Assembly: GCA_030750865.1 (NCBI GenBank)
Contig: JASMHE010000003.1
Span: forward strand, 62,001-126,000
Origin: Alphaproteobacteria bacterium
GTDB lineage: Bacteria > Pseudomonadota > Alphaproteobacteria > Micavibrionales > Micavibrionaceae
Length of the DNA: 64,000 nt
Direction of reading: 5' to 3'
Position 1 is the first letter of the stretch; every line of letters starts with the position of its first letter. Positions 45,753 to 53,225 of this stretch are shown piece by piece. The notes beneath the pieces are model-generated. The model worked only from the letters and a program-made list of their open reading frames with translations, did no database searches and was not told where the DNA came from. The position numbers were made by a program, and so were the translations under genes.

Positions 45753-47071
45753 CAGGACAAGCACAGACACCAACCCGAAAACACTTATTCCAATATAGTT
45801 TTATTGCGTTGCCGCTGGCCTTTGCCGGATTGCCGTTATACGTGCATATCCCCGACCTTTATACGCGCGATCTCGGGATGAATATTGGTTTGATCGGGGC
45901 GATTTTGCTGGTGATACGGTTGTTCGATGCGGTGCAGGACCCTGTGATCGGGTATGTGTCGGACCGGTTTTATAAACAGCGATATATGATTATCACAGCC
46001 GGATTTGCGGCCCTGTTCGTGGGTGTCGGGGCTGTATTCTATGGGCCGCATTTTGCCGTGCCGACTGCGGTGTGGTTTGCGATGTCAATGATTTGTGCCA
46101 CGCTTGGCTTTAGTGTGCTGGCGATTACTATGAACATGATTGGCGGGTTCTGGAGTGACAATAAGGAACAGCGCACACGTATATCAGCATGGCGAGAGGC
46201 ATTCGGTCTTGTGGGGCTGTTGGTGGCCTCTGTCTTGCCCGCGCTGTTCTTGCAAAATATGTCTGCCGAAAGTTCCTTTCAGAATATGTTCTGGGTCTTT
46301 GCCGTGCTGGCGGTGTGCGGATTTGCGTTGTTCAGCTTGTTTGTGCAGCACTTAGTGGCGGACGGTAATGCCGTCATGAAACCCGTAAAAGACAGCGCGG
46401 ATATCGCGCGGAAATTTGCATTTTGGAAAATTTTGATTGGGCCGGATCGGCATTTTTTCGGCATTTGTTTTTTAACGCATATTGCGGCCGCGATGCCGGC
46501 GGCGCTGGTGATGTTTTTTATACGCGATTACCTGAAAGAAGAGGAATTCGCAGGCGCTTTCCTGTTTTTATATTTTCTGTCAGGGGCCGTGTTAATGGGG
46601 CTGTGGGTGAAAATTGCAGAAAAAACCGGCAAAGAACGTGCATGGCTTGCATCCATGATTTTGGCCGTTCTGACATTTGCCTGGTCTTTTTTTCTGAACG
46701 AAGGTGATGCGTTTGCCTATGGCGTGATATGCGTGCTTTCCGGTTTGGCGCTGGGTGCTGATTTGGCGTTGCCGCCATCTATTCTGGCGGACCGTGTCAG
46801 CAGGCAGAAAAACGAAAAAGAAGCAACGCAATATTTCGCACTGATGTCTTTGATGCCAAAAGTAACTGTCGCGCTGGCGTCGGGTGCGGGTTTGCTCGTT
46901 TTAAACATGCTTGGATTTGTGGCAGGCGAGGATAATACGCAAGCAGCCCTGACGGGGGTCATTACCCTGTACGCGCTGGTGCCGTGTGTCGTGAAGCTGT
47001 GTGCTGCAATTTATCTGGGCTGGTTGAATAAACATGAAGGAGTTTCAAATGAATATAATGAAAGGACTTAA
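45749..47071 (+). CDS. MFS transporter, MelB/GPH-like (MFS_2)
   Basis: 440 residues, about twelve helices. The motif RLFDAVQDPVIGYVSDRF after the second helix is typical of sugar/lipid cation symporters of MFS_2. In lipid clusters of this type the carrier may move lysophospholipids or precursors. Overlaps both neighbours, so it is fully embedded in the operon. Confidence 0.87.
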   Translation: MTGQAQTPTRKHLFQYSFIALPLAFAGLPLYVHIPDLYTRDLGMNIGLIGAILLVIRLFDAVQDPVIGYVSDRFYKQRYMIITAGFAALFVGVGAVFYGPHFAVPTAVWFAMSMICATLGFSVLAITMNMIGGFWSDNKEQRTRISAWREAFGLVGLLVASVLPALFLQNMSAESSFQNMFWVFAVLAVCGFALFSLFVQHLVADGNAVMKPVKDSADIARKFAFWKILIGPDRHFFGICFLTHIAAAMPAALVMFFIRDYLKEEEFAGAFLFLYFLSGAVLMGLWVKIAEKTGKERAWLASMILAVLTFAWSFFLNEGDAFAYGVICVLSGLALGADLALPPSILADRVSRQKNEKEATQYFALMSLMPKVTVALASGAGLLVLNMLGFVAGEDNTQAALTGVITLYALVPCVVKLCAAIYLGWLNKHEGVSNEYNERT

Positions 47072-47600
47072 GATTATGGGCGTTTTAGCATTTTTAAGTG
47101 GATGTACCGGCGGGCATACTGTGTCGTCATATCAGGGCACAGAGCCGCCGATGGATGTCAAAGAATACTTCTCCGGCCCGATCAAGGCATGGGGTATTGT
47201 GCAAAATCACAAAGGGGAAGTTACGCGCCGCTTTGATGTGCAAATGCACGGATCATGGGACGGTGATGTCGGTACGCTGGATGAAACATTCGCATATTAT
47301 GATGGCGAAACACAAAAACGTGTATGGACGATTGAGAAAATCGAAGATGATCGCTATCGCGGTACGGCCGGTGATATTCTGGGGGAAGCCTCCGGTGAAA
47401 GTGCTGGCAATGCCATGCGCTGGAATTATAAAATGGATCTGGATGTTGGTGACAAAACCTATCGCATCACGTTTGATGACTGGATGTTCTTGATGAATGA
47501 TGGCGTTTTGATTAACCGTTCTTATTTGAAAAAGTTCGGCTTAACTGTGGCGGAATTGACAATTTTCATGCAAAAACAGCAGCCATCGGATACAAAGTAA
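47049..47600 (+). CDS. DUF3833 lipoprotein
   Basis: 183 residues with lipobox LSGC near residue 18. Family features: YFSGPIKAWGIVQNHKGEVTRRF and KMDLDVGDKTYRITFDDWMFLMNDGVLINRSYLKKFG. The start at 47049 follows AAGGAG inside the MFS coding end. Function unknown; located in the outer envelope by its lipoprotein signal. Confidence 0.88.
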   Translation: MNIMKGLKIMGVLAFLSGCTGGHTVSSYQGTEPPMDVKEYFSGPIKAWGIVQNHKGEVTRRFDVQMHGSWDGDVGTLDETFAYYDGETQKRVWTIEKIEDDRYRGTAGDILGEASGESAGNAMRWNYKMDLDVGDKTYRITFDDWMFLMNDGVLINRSYLKKFGLTVAELTIFMQKQQPSDTK

Positions 47601-47603
47601 GTC

Positions 47604-48383
47604 ATGAAAACCGTAAAAGACAAACATATATGGATTATCGGTGCCAGTAGCGGTATTGGCGAAGCGCTGGCCAAAGAACTGGCCGCACGCGGCGCTGTGC
47701 TGGCGGTGTCCGCACGGCGGAAAGAGGCGCTGGAATCGCTCCTGACCACGCTGGATGGTGACGGACATATAGCCGCGCCGCTGGATGTGACAAAACATGA
47801 CGACATCAAAAACGCGATGGCGCAAATTAGAACGGCGTTTCCGTCCGTCGATAGTGTGATTGATCTGGCGGCCCTTTACACGCCGGATGATGGGACGCTG
47901 CAAAAATTATCCGACATTCATAAGGTATTGGATGTGAATATCGGCGGCATTTTTAATGTGATTGATGTGGTGCGTCCGTTCTTTGAAAAGCAGGGATACG
48001 GGCAACTTGTTCTATGCGGGTCTGTCGCCGGATATACCGGATTAACACGTGGCCAGCCCTATAGCGCGACAAAGGCGGCGATCATGAATCTGGCGCAAAG
48101 CCTGCATGTCGATCTGGAGCCTTATCAGATTGACGTGAAACTGATATCGCCCGGTTTTGTCGATACGCCGCTGACGGAAAAGAACACGTTTAAGATGCCG
48201 ATGATTATTGATGCCGATGAGGCCGCCCGCGCGATTGCAAACGGGGTGGTGCAATCACGTTTTGAAATTCATTTTCCGAAGCGATTCACATTTTGTATGA
48301 AGCTTTTGCGCATGATGCCGTATTGGCTTTATTTCAGATTGATGAGAAAAGCGCGCGATAGCGCGGCCTCGGATTCGGTGTAG
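47604..48383 (+). CDS. Short-chain dehydrogenase/reductase
   Basis: 259 residues. Cofactor motif GASSGIGEALAKELAARGA and catalytic pair YSATKAA with Ser in LCGSVAGYTG. The closing region has a hydrophobic helix (KLLRMMPYWLYFRLM), suggesting membrane association. Last gene of the lipid cluster; may reduce or oxidise an acyl or keto group. Confidence 0.9.
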   Translation: MKTVKDKHIWIIGASSGIGEALAKELAARGAVLAVSARRKEALESLLTTLDGDGHIAAPLDVTKHDDIKNAMAQIRTAFPSVDSVIDLAALYTPDDGTLQKLSDIHKVLDVNIGGIFNVIDVVRPFFEKQGYGQLVLCGSVAGYTGLTRGQPYSATKAAIMNLAQSLHVDLEPYQIDVKLISPGFVDTPLTEKNTFKMPMIIDADEAARAIANGVVQSRFEIHFPKRFTFCMKLLRMMPYWLYFRLMRKARDSAASDSV

Positions 48384-48427
48384 ACGAAACACTTGCCCGT
48401 CATCGCAAACAGGCCTATCAATATGTG

Positions 48428-49393
48428 ATGAAACGTTTTCTGATACCTGTTCTTGCGGTTTTATGTTTATTGCCATTTATATCGCCGGCATTCGCGCTGG
48501 TGCTTGGCATGGCCACGGTCTGGATTTGCGGCAATCCTTATCTGGCGGTTACGAAAAAACTGACCAAGCAGTTGCTGGCGGTCTCTATCATCGGGCTCGG
48601 CGCAGGCATGGATTTAAACGTCATCGCGCAGACGGGTTTGCATGGTCTTTATCTGACCGCCTTTACGATTTTTGGCATTCTTGCGGCCGGACTTCTGATT
48701 GGCCATTGCCTGCGCGTCAATAAACAAACCTCTATTTTGATTGCGATCGGCACAGCGATATGCGGCGGCAGTGCGATTGCCGCAGCCGCACCTGTTTTAA
48801 ATGCCAAAGACCAGAATATCTCGGTCGCGCTTGGCGTTGTGTTTATCCTAAACGCGTTTGCACTTCTGATATTTCCGCCGCTAGGCCATGTTCTGGGGTT
48901 GAGCCAGGAACAATTCGGCCTGTGGGGCGCGCTTGCCATTCATGATACCAGTTCGGTTGTCGGCGCCGCCGCGCATTATGGTGCAGGCGCACTTGAAACG
49001 GGGACGACCGTGAAATTAACGCGCGCGCTCTGGATTATACCGCTGACTTTCATGCTTGGCCTGTACGTGCATGCCCGGCCGATCAAAAGTGATGACGACG
49101 AAGAAGATAGTGGCGTCAAAGCCGCCCCAAAGAAGCCGTGGTTTATATTCGGATTTGTCATTATGGCGGCACTTGTGACCTATTTCCCGTTCTTGCAAAG
49201 CGCCGGTGAGGTGATCCACGGTTTGTCAAAACGTGTTCTGATCCTGACATTATTTTTGATTGGCGCAGGCCTGACCATCGATGCAATAAAAACAGCTGGA
49301 ATCAAACCCCTTATACAAGGCAGCATACTCTGGCTACTCACCCTTTGCGGCACATTTGCCCTGATAAAGCTCGATTTGGTGGGGTTGCCTTAG
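48428..49393 (+). CDS. YeiH family putative sulfate exporter/permease
   Basis: 321 residues with about ten helices. Family motifs: SIIGLGAGMDLNVI, AIGTAICGGSAIAAAAPVL, and LAIHDTSSVVGAAAHYG. YeiH-type proteins resemble membrane permeases of uncertain substrate; sulfate or sulfite export has been proposed. An acidic insertion (SDDDEEDSG) lies in the middle loop. It may be independent of the lipid operon. Confidence 0.88.
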   Translation: MKRFLIPVLAVLCLLPFISPAFALVLGMATVWICGNPYLAVTKKLTKQLLAVSIIGLGAGMDLNVIAQTGLHGLYLTAFTIFGILAAGLLIGHCLRVNKQTSILIAIGTAICGGSAIAAAAPVLNAKDQNISVALGVVFILNAFALLIFPPLGHVLGLSQEQFGLWGALAIHDTSSVVGAAAHYGAGALETGTTVKLTRALWIIPLTFMLGLYVHARPIKSDDDEEDSGVKAAPKKPWFIFGFVIMAALVTYFPFLQSAGEVIHGLSKRVLILTLFLIGAGLTIDAIKTAGIKPLIQGSILWLLTLCGTFALIKLDLVGLP

Positions 49394-49494
49394 AAAAGAT
49401 TGTTTTTGAACGTCTTTATCAACCCATTGTTGTCCATTGAAAATAAGACTGATAGAATTATACCAGTATCGAACTGGATGCTAAGTGAAAAGAC

Positions 49495-50076
49495 ATGACA
49501 TTAAGCGCTTTAATAGCCAAGTATAAGAATAATGCAAAGAGATCAGAGCTGGGATGTTCTGATTGTTGCTACATGTTGCAAAATTTAACGGCATGTGAAA
49601 AAGCATGGTGTTCTGATCCTCAGGGCACTATGAAAAGGGTATTATTAGGGCGCAGTTTTTGGATTCCTACTCAAAAAGATGCACATCAGAGAAGATTGAA
49701 TAGCAACGTATTAGAACAGGCCGCGGAAGCTGTTAACTGTGAAGAGTTAATAGATTGGATGCAGGAAACGAGGGGGTTCGAAGATCTTTATAATTATTTG
49801 AAAAGTTTATGTTATTTCAAAGGTTTGGGTCCTGTTTATTACTACGATATAGCGTTGAGAATAGGATGGTGTAACGGCATAGAGCCTGAAAAATATGTGT
49901 ATCTTCATGCAGGGCCTGCGGTTGCCGCTAAATCCTTAGGGCTCTCAGGGCGGACAGTTTGTGTTCAGAGTTTTTATGATAAATGTAGCGCCTTCAAGCA
50001 AATGACCGCCAAAGATATTGAAAATTTTCTCTGTATTTATAGAAAAGAAATTGCTCAAATTTGGGATGTCGAATAA
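49495..50076 (+). CDS. Hypothetical cysteine-containing protein, possible HhH-type motif
   Basis: 193 residues, A+T-rich and unlike the genes to its left. A cluster GCSDCC and a later CEKAWC are possible metal ligands. KGLGPVYYYDIALRIG followed by VYLHAGP is compatible with a helix-hairpin-helix-like element. Beyond this I recognise no family. It marks the beginning of the accessory region. Confidence 0.6.
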   Translation: MTLSALIAKYKNNAKRSELGCSDCCYMLQNLTACEKAWCSDPQGTMKRVLLGRSFWIPTQKDAHQRRLNSNVLEQAAEAVNCEELIDWMQETRGFEDLYNYLKSLCYFKGLGPVYYYDIALRIGWCNGIEPEKYVYLHAGPAVAAKSLGLSGRTVCVQSFYDKCSAFKQMTAKDIENFLCIYRKEIAQIWDVE

Positions 50077-50167
50077 GCAATGCGTTCCACATTCTTGATG
50101 TTATTGATTTGACAGTATGTTTAAAAGGTTGTTTTAGAAGATGTGTATTGAAAAATGGCTGTCGAGA

Positions 50168-50312
50168 CTTGATACAATTCGAACTAATCATAGGCAATCG
50201 GTAATACTGGGATTCGAACTGATACCACATGAGTTAAGAGCAATCGTATAGATAGTAACGGTTATGGCTGATTTTCTATCAATCAATAAAACCACAGGAT
50301 TCGAACCCACAA
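50168..50312 (-). repeat. Cluster of tRNA T-arm-like relics
   Basis: Three ATTCGAAC motifs, near 50177, 50211 and 50299, lie in about 130 bp left of the intact tRNA-Gln. On the minus strand the one at 50291-50312 can fold as a wobble-rich T arm, and the one at about 50206 follows a CTCTTAA loop as in tRNA-Lys. None forms a full cloverleaf. They look like decayed tRNA 3' ends or old attachment sites. Confidence 0.5.
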
Positions 50313-50317
50313 TGTGA

Positions 50318-50389
50318 CTGAGGTGGCAGGATTCGAACCTGCGCATGGCGATACCAAAAACCGCTGCCTTACCGCTTGGCTACACCCCA
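50318..50389 (-). tRNA. tRNA-Gln (anticodon UUG)
   Basis: A full 72-nt cloverleaf on the minus strand. The acceptor TGGGGTG pairs with CACCTCA (one G-U); D arm GCC/GGC; anticodon stem GCGGT/ATCGC with loop TTTTGGT; T arm GCAGG-TTCGAAT-CCTGC; discriminator G, as expected for Gln. CCA is not encoded. Confidence 0.9.
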
Positions 50390-50415
50390 CCATAGGAGAG
50401 TGTGAAGGGGAAAGA

Positions 50416-50460
50416 TGGTGCCGCAACACGGACTCGAACCGCGGACCTGATGATTACAAA
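50416..50460 (-). other. att site: 3' fragment of tRNA-Thr (UGU)
   Basis: On the minus strand the sequence runs from anticodon loop TTTGTAA through variable loop, T arm (CGCGG-TTCGAGT-CCGTG), acceptor 3' strand TTGCGGC, A and CCA. No matching 5' half exists beside it (the anticodon stem partner GATGA is absent). This is the duplicated tail left when a P4-type integrase recombines in the anticodon loop. Its direction puts the island to the right and predicts an intact tRNA-Thr beyond the window. Confidence 0.75.
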
Positions 50461-50797
50461 TTTTGATTAACATAATTTTGTTTATATTGGTTTATGTTTG
50501 CACAGGCTTGGCAAAATTCGCCCGACCCAATGATTAATAATCATTAGATCGTCAAGCTCAATCACCCGTAAATACTACAGATCAAGACGCGATTGTATCG
50601 GTATCCCTTTTCATAGCCTTTCTGTATGGGCAAACACTAGATTTCTTTATTTTCCCAACATTTTCATACGTTTACGGTTTTTCTTATTAGATTCGCCTTT
50701 TTGCCACCTTTTTATTTTTTCTCAACTTTTTTCTTTTGATTTCAATGCGATGGAGTTATGAGAGAAATTCTAAACAACAAAGAAAGGGAGTATTAAA
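50461..50797. other. A+T-rich non-coding region with palindrome
   Basis: 337 bp with no gene. It holds AATGATT-AAT-AATCATT (50529-50545), a perfect palindrome that may be an operator or recombination-accessory site. A related sequence recurs near 52000 and 53193. The end of the region carries the ribosome site of the next gene. Confidence 0.5.
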
Positions 50798-50983
50798 ATG
50801 ACTTTACTGACTGAAAAACAAGTTGCGGGTATGATGAATATAAGCGTCTTCACGTTGCAAAAAGCCCGCCGAACTGGTGGCTTTATCCCCTTTATGAAGG
50901 TCAAAAACAAGGTGTTATATGACCAAGCGGATATTGAAGCATATCTCAAAGAGCGGAAGTTTCATTCAACGTCTGAATATTAA
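50798..50983 (+). CDS. AlpA/excisionase-type HTH protein, copy 1
   Basis: 61 residues. A single winged-helix/MerR-like domain (LTEKQVAGMMNISVFTLQ, then the wing GGFIPFMKVKNKVLYDQADIEAYL). Nearly the same as the protein at 63243, sharing SVFTLQKARRTGGFIPF and the ending STSEY. AAAGGGAG precedes the start. Its stop overlaps the convergent antitoxin stop by three to four bases. Likely an excisionase or regulator of the island. Confidence 0.8.
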   Translation: MTLLTEKQVAGMMNISVFTLQKARRTGGFIPFMKVKNKVLYDQADIEAYLKERKFHSTSEY

Positions 50984-51426
50984 CCGGCTAAGCGCCAATC
51001 TCCATTGCTATCGACAAACTCTCGTCGAGCTTCATATTCAATTTCGTCGAGTTCTGCAAGGTCTTGGCAAAGCTTAGCAACATTAGGATTGTCTCCTGCG
51101 AACTGAATATACAGAGTTCTGATAAGTAGCTCTGCTGGGCCAGGAGTAGTTACCTCTCCTTTTTCCCATCGGGCTATGGTTTGAGCGTCTACACCTATGA
51201 GCTCACCTAATCTTTTTTGTGAAAGTTCCATTTCCACTCTCAGAAAACGTAATTCTGCAGAGTTTATGCGGTTTAAAGAAGTTGCTATATCTAGTCCTAT
51301 AGCTCTATGGAGGTTATCTAGGTGAGATATAGATATGCCTTTGCCATAGTCGGTTTCTTTAATAGTAAAACCGCCTGTGATCCATACGTTATCAAGACCG
51401 CAGTCTGTATAATGATATCGTTCCAT
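50980..51426 (-). CDS. MqsA-like antitoxin with XRE helix-turn-helix
   Basis: 148 residues. The start YHYTDCGLDNVWITGGF resembles the N-terminal part of YgiT/MqsA antitoxins but lacks the paired zinc cysteines. The HTH is LRFLRVEMELSQKRLGELIGVDAQTIARWEKG. It lies 13 bp after the toxin gene, the order used by mqsRA. Expected to neutralise the toxin and repress the operon through the palindromes upstream. Confidence 0.8.
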   Translation of the reverse strand: MERYHYTDCGLDNVWITGGFTIKETDYGKGISISHLDNLHRAIGLDIATSLNRINSAELRFLRVEMELSQKRLGELIGVDAQTIARWEKGEVTTPGPAELLIRTLYIQFAGDNPNVAKLCQDLAELDEIEYEARREFVDSNGDWRLAG

Positions 51427-51439
51427 CCTAGGGCTCCTT

Positions 51440-51742
51440 TCAAAAAACTGTGATAACTATTACTTCATCTTCAAAATTAACTGCCACTGGAATATTAATT
51501 TCAACTCCACTGACTGCTCGTATCATTGTGCATCTCCAGCTTCCTCTAGGCTCTTGATATGGACCTTCAATAACACGTCCTTTTCTCAAGCAAGTAATTA
51601 TATGCCTAAAAGTAATCTTGCGCTCTTGCATTCTCTCTCTGGCATGGTCTGTCAAAATGACGTTGCCAGAATCTCCAGCTAGGCGGTTTATGTGCCTAGC
51701 CATGTCTTCAGCTGATGGGTTAAATGGTAAAGCATTAGTCAT
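51440..51742 (-). CDS. DUF4258/MqsR-like toxin
   Basis: 100 residues from the ATG at 51742, which has AGGTG close upstream. Longer starts (51754, 51781) would place the first palindromic operator inside the gene. DUF4258 text: VILTDHARERMQERKITFRHIITCLRKGRVIEGPY, then the strand pair with ending EDEVIVITVF. The fold is close to RelE/MqsR ribonucleases. Target and toxicity are inferred from the pairing with an HTH antitoxin. Confidence 0.78.
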   Translation of the reverse strand: MTNALPFNPSAEDMARHINRLAGDSGNVILTDHARERMQERKITFRHIITCLRKGRVIEGPYQEPRGSWRCTMIRAVSGVEINIPVAVNFEDEVIVITVF

Positions 51743-51745
51743 TGC

Positions 51746-51764
51746 ACCTATCATATTGATAGTT
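51746..51764. promoter_or_regulatory. Operator 1 of the toxin-antitoxin operon
   Basis: ACCTATCA-TAT-TGATAGTT, an eight-base inverted repeat with one mismatch and a three-base centre, immediately before the toxin start. Confidence 0.7.
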
Positions 51765-51801
51765 ATATAATACCATGTCAATGTTTAACAAGAGGTTAAT
51801 G

Positions 51802-51820
51802 ACCTATCAATATGATAGGT
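51802..51820. promoter_or_regulatory. Operator 2 of the toxin-antitoxin operon
   Basis: ACCTATCA-ATA-TGATAGGT, a perfect 8-3-8 palindrome with the same sequence as operator 1. Centres are 56 bp apart and the promoter lies between them, a layout suited to cooperative repression. Confidence 0.75.
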
Positions 51821-52097
51821 GTTGTAAAAAAGATACAACTCAAGCTTTTTCAGGATTATATTCCTATATTTACTATTCTTAGTCAATACTTAAATTATAA
51901 AAAACTGTCTTTAAATTCGCTCTCATCTATGATTTTGGAGAATTTCTTCTGTTCTCTCTGTATTAGACGGCCATACTGCTAGACTTTGGGCTGGATCTCA
52001 TGACTAATAATCAATAGGTCCACCTCCACAAAACACCCACAGCCGTACACCATAGCACCACCCTGTACACCCCAGCCTTTCCGTAGCCTTTTTATTT
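51821..52097. other. Non-coding A+T-rich region
   Basis: 277 bp without a gene. Near 52000 it has CATGACTAATAATCAATAGGTC, a diverged copy of the palindrome at 50529. The last 60 bp are C-rich and may hold the end of an older element. Confidence 0.4.
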
Positions 52098-52628
52098 TTA
52101 GAAAAGCACACCCAATCCTAAAATGAAAAGCCCCAATAGTAATAGTATAAAGCTTATGGTTAGTGCTGTTGCATCCAGTAGGAAATTAATTATAGGGAAA
52201 ACAAATCCGGGTGTTTCACTGGTTTGTGATTTGTTAAAGGCCCAAGCCATGCCTTTATTTAGTAATGAAAACTGTTTGTATCCTTCTGGGTCATGTTCTT
52301 GAAGCTCGTCTCCAAATTCTTGTTCTATTTCAATGAGTCGTTTGTATTCATCGATTTTCTCTGAAGTGCAAACACTTATTAAAAACCTGATTGCTGCCAA
52401 GAAGCCTCCGAAGGCAAAAATAACCAATGCCAATTTGCCTGATAATGGAACTGTGCCGGTAGTCTCAAATGATTTCCATACTATTGCAAGAAATGAAGTG
52501 TAGTGCGCAATGATAATGGCACGTGCAAGACGATCATATTCTATGCTTTTATCTTCTTCATGAATGCTTTCTACTAAGCTATCTATTTCAGAAAGAACAT
52601 CTTCGATATCTCGTTTGCCTTTACTCAA
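52098..52628 (-). CDS. Four-helix membrane protein, unknown
   Basis: 176 residues from a TTG start, supported by GGAAAGAGAT just upstream. A soluble helical N terminus (DIEDVLSEIDSLVESIHEED), two helices (IIIAHYTSFLAIVW; LVIFAFGGFLAAIRFLI), a charged cytosolic loop, and a strongly hydrophobic end (FLLDATALTISFILLLLGLFIL). The general layout recalls small membrane effectors of defence systems, but no family is recognised. Confidence 0.65.
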   Translation of the reverse strand: MSKGKRDIEDVLSEIDSLVESIHEEDKSIEYDRLARAIIIAHYTSFLAIVWKSFETTGTVPLSGKLALVIFAFGGFLAAIRFLISVCTSEKIDEYKRLIEIEQEFGDELQEHDPEGYKQFSLLNKGMAWAFNKSQTSETPGFVFPIINFLLDATALTISFILLLLGLFILGLGVLF

Positions 52629-52653
52629 TATAATCTCTTTCCATTGTTGGTGT

Positions 52654-52730
52654 GAATTTTATCCCAAATTTTTATAACGATTAGTTCCAGTATCTTACAA
52701 GCGCGGTTCGAATCCCAGCGGATAAAATTC
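52654..52730 (+). pseudogene. tRNA-like relic
   Basis: A perfect 11-bp inverted repeat (GAATTTTATCC / GGATAAAATTC) encloses 55 nt that include CTTACAA, as in the anticodon loop of tRNA-Val (UAC), and GGTTCGAATCCC, as in a T arm. Total length of 77 nt equals a tRNA, but D and anticodon stems cannot pair. Probably a degenerate tRNA or remodelled attachment site. Confidence 0.4.
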
Positions 52731-52784
52731 TTTTCCAATCTTATCGTATGCGTATTCTGTTCTTTTTGATCATAGGAGGACAGT

Positions 52785-53150
52785 ATGGAAGAATATTTAT
52801 TGCATAATTTAGCTGAGTTGGCAGAACGTCGAGCACGAAATGTTCGTGAAGAAGCGATGATGTGGGACATTTTGTCTCGTGACTTAAAACGTGAAGCTAA
52901 GCGAAGGGAAGAGCGGGCTCAAAACAAACCTGCCCAACCGAAGATGCCACCGCCAGAGGACATGCCCAACCTGGAGGATCGCTTATACGTCCGTATTAAA
53001 GAAGCATGTAAGATAATGGGATTGGGCCATACATCGATCTACAAAGAGATTAACGAAGGTCGCTTACCCGTCAAAAAGGCAGATCGTAAAACAATGGTCG
53101 CCATGAAAGATATTCATGCATGGTTCGACGCCTTACCAGATAAGGAATAA
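52785..53150 (+). CDS. HTH (excisionase-family) protein with basic N-terminal region
   Basis: 121 residues after AGGAGGACAGT. The first 60 residues are charged (LKREAKRREERAQ) with a Pro-rich linker (KPAQPKMPPPEDMP). The C-terminal domain RLYVRIKEACKIMGLGHTSIYKEINEGRLPVKKADRKTMVAMKDIHAWF is a MerR/excisionase-type HTH. Possible regulator of the following restriction operon. Confidence 0.78.
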   Translation: MEEYLLHNLAELAERRARNVREEAMMWDILSRDLKREAKRREERAQNKPAQPKMPPPEDMPNLEDRLYVRIKEACKIMGLGHTSIYKEINEGRLPVKKADRKTMVAMKDIHAWFDALPDKE

Positions 53151-53225
53151 AGACTATTCAGAGTTGTAACATAACGTTGTTTCGCATATGATTGGGCCCA
53201 ATGATTGACGATTAAAGGGTCCCAA

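Noticed and set aside
50206..50290. Possible functional tRNA-Lys on the minus strand (loop CTCTTAA and a T loop)
   Set aside because: Neither anticodon stem nor T stem pairs and no acceptor partner exists. Kept only as a relic.
52625..52870. Minus-strand open frame opposite the HTH gene at 52785
   Set aside because: It runs antisense to a gene with a clear ribosome site and domain, and its protein shows no domain features.
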